Source: Zoogloea sp.
GTDB lineage: Bacteria > Pseudomonadota > Gammaproteobacteria > Burkholderiales > Rhodocyclaceae
DNA length: 64,000 nt
Assembly (NCBI RefSeq): GCF_023150065.1
Contig: NZ_JAKLLN010000013.1
Span: forward strand, 1 to 64,000
Direction: 5' to 3'
Shown: positions 61,457 to 64,000 of the stretch, one piece after another
How positions within the stretch are numbered: position 1 is the stretch's first letter
How the letters are laid out: every line of letters starts with the position of its first letter
Position numbers and translations under genes: made by a program
The notes under the pieces: model-generated
Database searches by the model: none
What the model was told of the DNA's origin: nothing
The model's input: the letters and a program-made list of their open reading frames with translations, nothing else

Positions 61457-61939
61457 TCAGGAGGAGGCCGGTTCGGCTTTCTCCGCGCCAGCCTCTGCGG
61501 GGGCAGGGGCATCGGGCCGGGCCTTGCGGCTGCGGCGGGTCGGCGTGACAACGCCGGGTGAGGAAGGCGGCAGGGGGGCCTGCCGGTTGGAACGCTCGGG
61601 TTCGGGCAACATCTCGATCGCGATGTCGCGGCTCTCTCCGCCGAATTCACGGAGGGCCTGCCACGGCATGATGAACAAGGCGTGCGTCAGCCAGCGAACG
61701 AAGAAGCCGATGCGCTTGTGCCTTGCTTGGCGTGCCTTCTCGCGCCGCAAGGTTTCCTTACAGGACAGGTACAGGGCCAGGTGGCTGCGCTTCATTTCGA
61801 CATCTCGTTCAAGCTGGCCGATCACTTCGGCGGCCAGTGCAGCATCGCTGCGCACGCGCCGGTAGAACTCGACCCAGGTGCGTTCTTCCTCGGTTTCGAT
61901 GCCCGAACGCTTCGGGCGGGGACGTTTCTCAGGGGACAT
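61457..61939 (-). CDS. Hypothetical integrative-element protein with basic C-terminus
   Basis: A 160-residue protein. It starts MSPEKRPRPKRSGIETEEER and is helical and charged in the middle (SDAALAAEVIGQLERDVEMK); a hydrophobic stretch (ALFIMPWQALREF) sits near residue 90 but is too short to be a sure membrane helix. Low-complexity Pro/Ala tail. AAAGGAG lies ~6 bases before the ATG at 61939. The open frame continues upstream without support. Confidence 0.72.
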   Translation of the reverse strand: MSPEKRPRPKRSGIETEEERTWVEFYRRVRSDAALAAEVIGQLERDVEMKRSHLALYLSCKETLRREKARQARHKRIGFFVRWLTHALFIMPWQALREFGGESRDIAIEMLPEPERSNRQAPLPPSSPGVVTPTRRSRKARPDAPAPAEAGAEKAEPASS

Positions 61940-61962
61940 GGCACTCTCCTTTTCAAGAAAAT

Positions 61963-62003
61963 GGGAGGCACTCGTCCCCGACCGGGAGACGACCGGATCT
62001 CCC
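61963..62003. promoter_or_regulatory. Leader hairpin (backbone set)
   Basis: GGGAG near 61963 and CTCCC near 62003 bracket an inner TCGTC/GACGA stem, 24 bases before the start at 61939. Confidence 0.55.
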
Positions 62004-62068
62004 TGGGATTGCACAGGTGTGCGACGGGGCTATGCTGAGCGCTGACCCCTTTTCAGGAGAGCGACAAC

Positions 62069-62326
62069 ATGCTGCGCACAGGCGATTCACTCCGGTTCAC
62101 ACCCGCCGAAGTCGAGGATTTCCGAAAGCTCGGAATCGACTTCGACGGCGTGCGAACGCAGGCCGACGTCGAGGCGGCGATGGCCACATGGACCAACGTG
62201 CTCGGCGAGGAACGGCCGGATCTGCTGGAGAAGATCGCCGTGGAAATGGCCAGGGCCAAAGGGGTATTGCCACCCCCACGACTTACTGTCGTTAGCCCCG
62301 AACCTGATTCTCCTGAGCAATCCTGA
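62069..62326 (+). CDS. Small hypothetical protein (85 residues)
   Basis: MLRTGDSLRFTPAEVEDFRK continues into an acidic helical protein (ADVEAAMATWTNVLGEERPD) without a known domain. CAGGAGAGC lies ~7 bases before the ATG. It is the only plus-strand gene in this part and its 3' end overlaps the minus-strand gene at 62292 by 35 bases. Confidence 0.68.
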   Translation: MLRTGDSLRFTPAEVEDFRKLGIDFDGVRTQADVEAAMATWTNVLGEERPDLLEKIAVEMARAKGVLPPPRLTVVSPEPDSPEQS

Positions 62327-62483
62327 TCCAGCGGTCGGCGATCCGGTCCAGATAGACCAGATCGTCGGCTTCGATGTCACCCGACTCGCGAAGACGGGCG
62401 ATGACTTCCTTGACCAACTGAGGGTCATCCTTGGCGAGTTGGATCGCCATGGCGGCAATGCGCTTGCGGTAAGAGCCGAGCAT
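62292..62483 (-). CDS. Small hypothetical protein (63 residues)
   Basis: MLGSYRKRIAAMAIQLAKDD then a helical acidic tail (IEADDLVYLDRIADRWI). AAAGGAG lies 7 bases before the ATG at 62483, and the upstream small gene ends 2 bases before it, so both are translated together. Function unknown. Confidence 0.7.
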   Translation of the reverse strand: MLGSYRKRIAAMAIQLAKDDPQLVKEVIARLRESGDIEADDLVYLDRIADRWIRIAQENQVRG

Positions 62484-62485
62484 GC

Positions 62486-62662
62486 TCAACTCCTTTCGCT
62501 GCGCGAGGGAAGAGCGCCACCGGTCGTATCCGCAGAAGACGGCAGGGGACGCAGCAGTGCGGCCACGGGACGCGACTGCACGGTGAGCGGCCGGCTGTGG
62601 CCGGAACCGCCCAACAGCACGCAGGTGCGTGCGACGGATCGGGTTGCGATCGATGCGAACAT
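62486..62662 (-). CDS. Small hypothetical protein (58 residues)
   Basis: A frame starting MFASIATRSVARTCVLLGGS and ending ALPSRSERS, with AAGGAG 6 bases before the ATG at 62662 and a leader hairpin 20 bases upstream. No domain recognised. It may be a real small protein or a leader peptide for the gene at 62483, as its stop lies 2 bases before that start. Confidence 0.5.
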   Translation of the reverse strand: MFASIATRSVARTCVLLGGSGHSRPLTVQSRPVAALLRPLPSSADTTGGALPSRSERS

Positions 62663-62682
62663 GGTGTTCTCCTTCGTGTAAA

Positions 62683-62718
62683 GGGAACACCCATCCCCAG
62701 ACGGGAAACAGTGTTCCC
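62683..62718. promoter_or_regulatory. Leader hairpin (backbone set)
   Basis: GGGAACAC (62683-62690) and GTGTTCCC (62711-62718) pair 8 of 8, 20 bases before the start at 62662. The arms are identical to those at 50549-50583. Confidence 0.7.
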
Positions 62719-63578
62719 GTTCGGGTTTGCTCGACCTAGGAGGGTCAAGCGGCTCGGTGGCGGCACCTTGCGGTGCGCTGGGTAGATGGCGCTCTTGCGA
62801 ACTCAGGCCGACTCATGCGGTGAAGCAGAGGCTCGCGAATCGGGGGAGCCGATTCGGATGACACGCATTCGGCAAGCCGGACGCTGGGCATGAAGCCTGC
62901 TACTGAGCCGATCACCGAAGTGATCGACAAGCCAGGAAAACCTGGTGTCAAGAGGCGGGTAACGACCGCGACGCCAGCCAAAGCTGGACTTCAAACCACC
63001 CGCGACGGACGGTGTTGAAGGCTGCGCGGACACGATGTCCGCAAGAAGCACGGCCAGTGTGGTCCGATCTTCAACGGGACACAAAGGTACTCCGACCCTC
63101 GCCATCCCCACATGATCCATATGGCGACTCTTGCGTGTTGCGCCTTGGCAGTTGACAGGACGCTCCGCTCCCAGTGGCAAGAACCAAGCTGCATTCTGGG
63201 CTTGGGACTCGCCGCTGAGATGCTAGGTGGGCCACTGCGTGTTGCACTTTTTTTGTGCACGTGGGCTTCGTAGGTAGGCAGCCCCGGAGCTTACTCGGGT
63301 CGATCTCCTACACAGCGGAGTTTTCCCCATGGTTGTCCACAGAAATTGTGGGTAAGTTGGGGCATCAAGGGGTCACTGCATATCTGCGGTGACCCGAACG
63401 ATACAGGTCTTGCCGCGACGCTGAGCTTCGGGCAAGGCTCCATCATCTCGGGGCAGTACAACCGCCAACAGATCCTCGCGAGTGCGCTGGTTGACTAAAC
63501 ACCGTTGCCGCTCACCCGTCATTCCAGACAAGGCCCCACATGCGGGCACGGGTTTCCTTTGCGCGTGGAGATAAAGGC
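62719..63578. other. Non-coding, origin-like stretch
   Basis: No supported gene in ~860 bases. It contains a small inverted repeat GATCACCGAAGTGATC (near 62909), an A/T-richer patch near 63245-63260 and a DnaA-box-like pair at 63333-63355. It may hold a replication or transfer origin, or regulatory sites for the gene at 63579. Confidence 0.45.
63333..63355. other. DnaA-box-like inverted pair
   Basis: TTGTCCACA (63333-63341) differs by one base from the DnaA box TTATCCACA; TTGTGGGTAA (63346-63355) is its near-complement, read on the minus strand as TTACCCACAA. Such pairs occur at replication origins. Confidence 0.4.
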
Positions 63579-64000
63579 ATGGCGAGTTTGGTGCGTGAGC
63601 TCGATCGCAAGCCAGCACGATCGGAGTTGGCAGTACTGGTGTCCCAGTATGGCAAGGTGCAGGAGCGCTGCAGCAACGTGATTGCCAAGCAGGCGGCGCT
63701 GATCGACGCCTTACAAGCCGAGCAGATGCGCTTGCGTGCGGAGTTGGTGATTCGCGTGACGGCTTTGCAGTTCGAGCGTGAGGGCCGTGCTCGCCTCGAA
63801 GCCTTGGTTCCGGGGCTGCCACGCCGGGCGTTACTCGCGCGCCAGATCGACCACTTGAAGGAGCGCATTGAGGTGCTGCTGCGAGAACGAACCCGCTGGC
63901 GATGGGGGAGTGATTCTCGGCATGTGGTGTGCATGCCGTCTTCGCCGGTCGCCGAGTCCCCGAGAGGCGATTGCGCTCACGGGATAGGCGAAGCCTGCCC
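63579..64000 (+). CDS. Coiled-coil protein, 5' end only (runs off the window)
   Basis: From the ATG at 63579 (GGAG ~8 bases upstream) the frame stays open to the window end, giving 140 residues: MASLVRELDRKPARSELAVL, a long helical stretch rich in Glu, Gln, Arg and Leu (IAKQAALIDALQAEQMRLRA, later LERIEV-type heptads), then WRWGSDSRHVVCM. It resembles the coiled-coil N-termini of DUF2325-type proteins, but the part after Cys-Met does not follow that family, so a frameshift or another family is possible. Function unknown. Confidence 0.55.
   Translation, partial: MASLVRELDRKPARSELAVLVSQYGKVQERCSNVIAKQAALIDALQAEQMRLRAELVIRVTALQFEREGRARLEALVPGLPRRALLARQIDHLKERIEVLLRERTRWRWGSDSRHVVCMPSSPVAESPRGDCAHGIGEAC

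Noticed and set aside
63496-63520. A further TAAA-17-CGTC match upstream of the gene at 63579
   Set aside because: Only the eight core bases fit; the flanking bases read TAAACACC, not TAAACAA, and the gene is not iron-related. A chance match is expected in 64 kb.
1-64000. tRNA, rRNA and CRISPR arrays
   Set aside because: I saw no cloverleaf-like sequence with a TTCGANNC arm in context, no rRNA stretches and no regularly spaced repeats; a covariance-model scan would settle tRNAs.

Overview
The window is GC-rich, densely packed bacterial DNA. Codon use and gene families (PvdA/PvdF/PvdE, FhuF, DmeF, pseudoazurin) suggest a betaproteobacterium of the Burkholderiales/Rhodocyclales type. Two kinds of content dominate: iron or metallophore genes (about 1-27.4 kb and 33.8-45.5 kb) and integrative-element backbone genes (DUF1173, an RDF-like metal-binding protein, SbcCD-like proteins, RadC, a DNA methyltransferase, many small proteins with strong ribosome binding sites). 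I read the whole as metal-acquisition cargo in or next to an integrative and conjugative element (ICE). No att site, integrase or conjugation gene is inside the window to prove it.

Region A (1-20.7 kb) is the end of a hydroxamate-type peptide siderophore locus. It holds the 3' end of an NRPS with its release thioesterase, a scar of three transposase remnants, a siderophore receptor, an ornithine/lysine N-hydroxylase, a hydroxyornithine formyltransferase, an HDAC-like zinc amidohydrolase, a PvdQ-like acylase, an FhuF-type ferric-siderophore reductase, a PvdE-type exporter, a PepSY membrane protein, a DUF5916 outer-membrane protein, TonB-ExbB-ExbD, a Fur-family regulator and a pseudoazurin. Four intergenic sites carry TAAACAA followed by CGTC, always with 17 bases between TAAA and CGTC. 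This matches iron-starvation ECF sigma (PvdS/OrbS type) promoters, so the locus looks like one regulon.

Region B (20.8-27.4 kb) is an AraC regulator divergent from a receptor, O-methyltransferase, MFS and saccharopine-dehydrogenase-like set, with a Fur-box-like palindrome between. It may make, export or recover a small metallophore. A DUF3016 secreted protein and DUF1173 follow.

Region C (29.3-33.8 kb) is a compact three-gene system: a MerR-like regulator with two phased operators, a large N6-adenine methyltransferase and a small PD-(D/E)XK-like nuclease. It is a candidate restriction-modification-like defence unit of unfamiliar architecture.

Region D (33.8-45.5 kb) is an AraC regulator divergent from a methyltransferase, followed by a tightly coupled operon: STN-type receptor, CDF metal exporter, RhtX/FptX-like MFS, YbtP-like ABC, second MFS, YbtQ-like ABC. 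It looks built to import a metallophore that this locus does not make.

Region E (45.6-64 kb) is ICE-like backbone with an interruption (a Fic protein and a hypothetical) between SbcD-like and SbcC-like genes, a DUF6088-Fic toxin-antitoxin pair with a palindromic operator, two clear minus-strand terminators, and RBS-proximal hairpins in front of many genes. The last 1.3 kb holds an origin-like non-coding stretch and the start of a coiled-coil protein that runs off the window.
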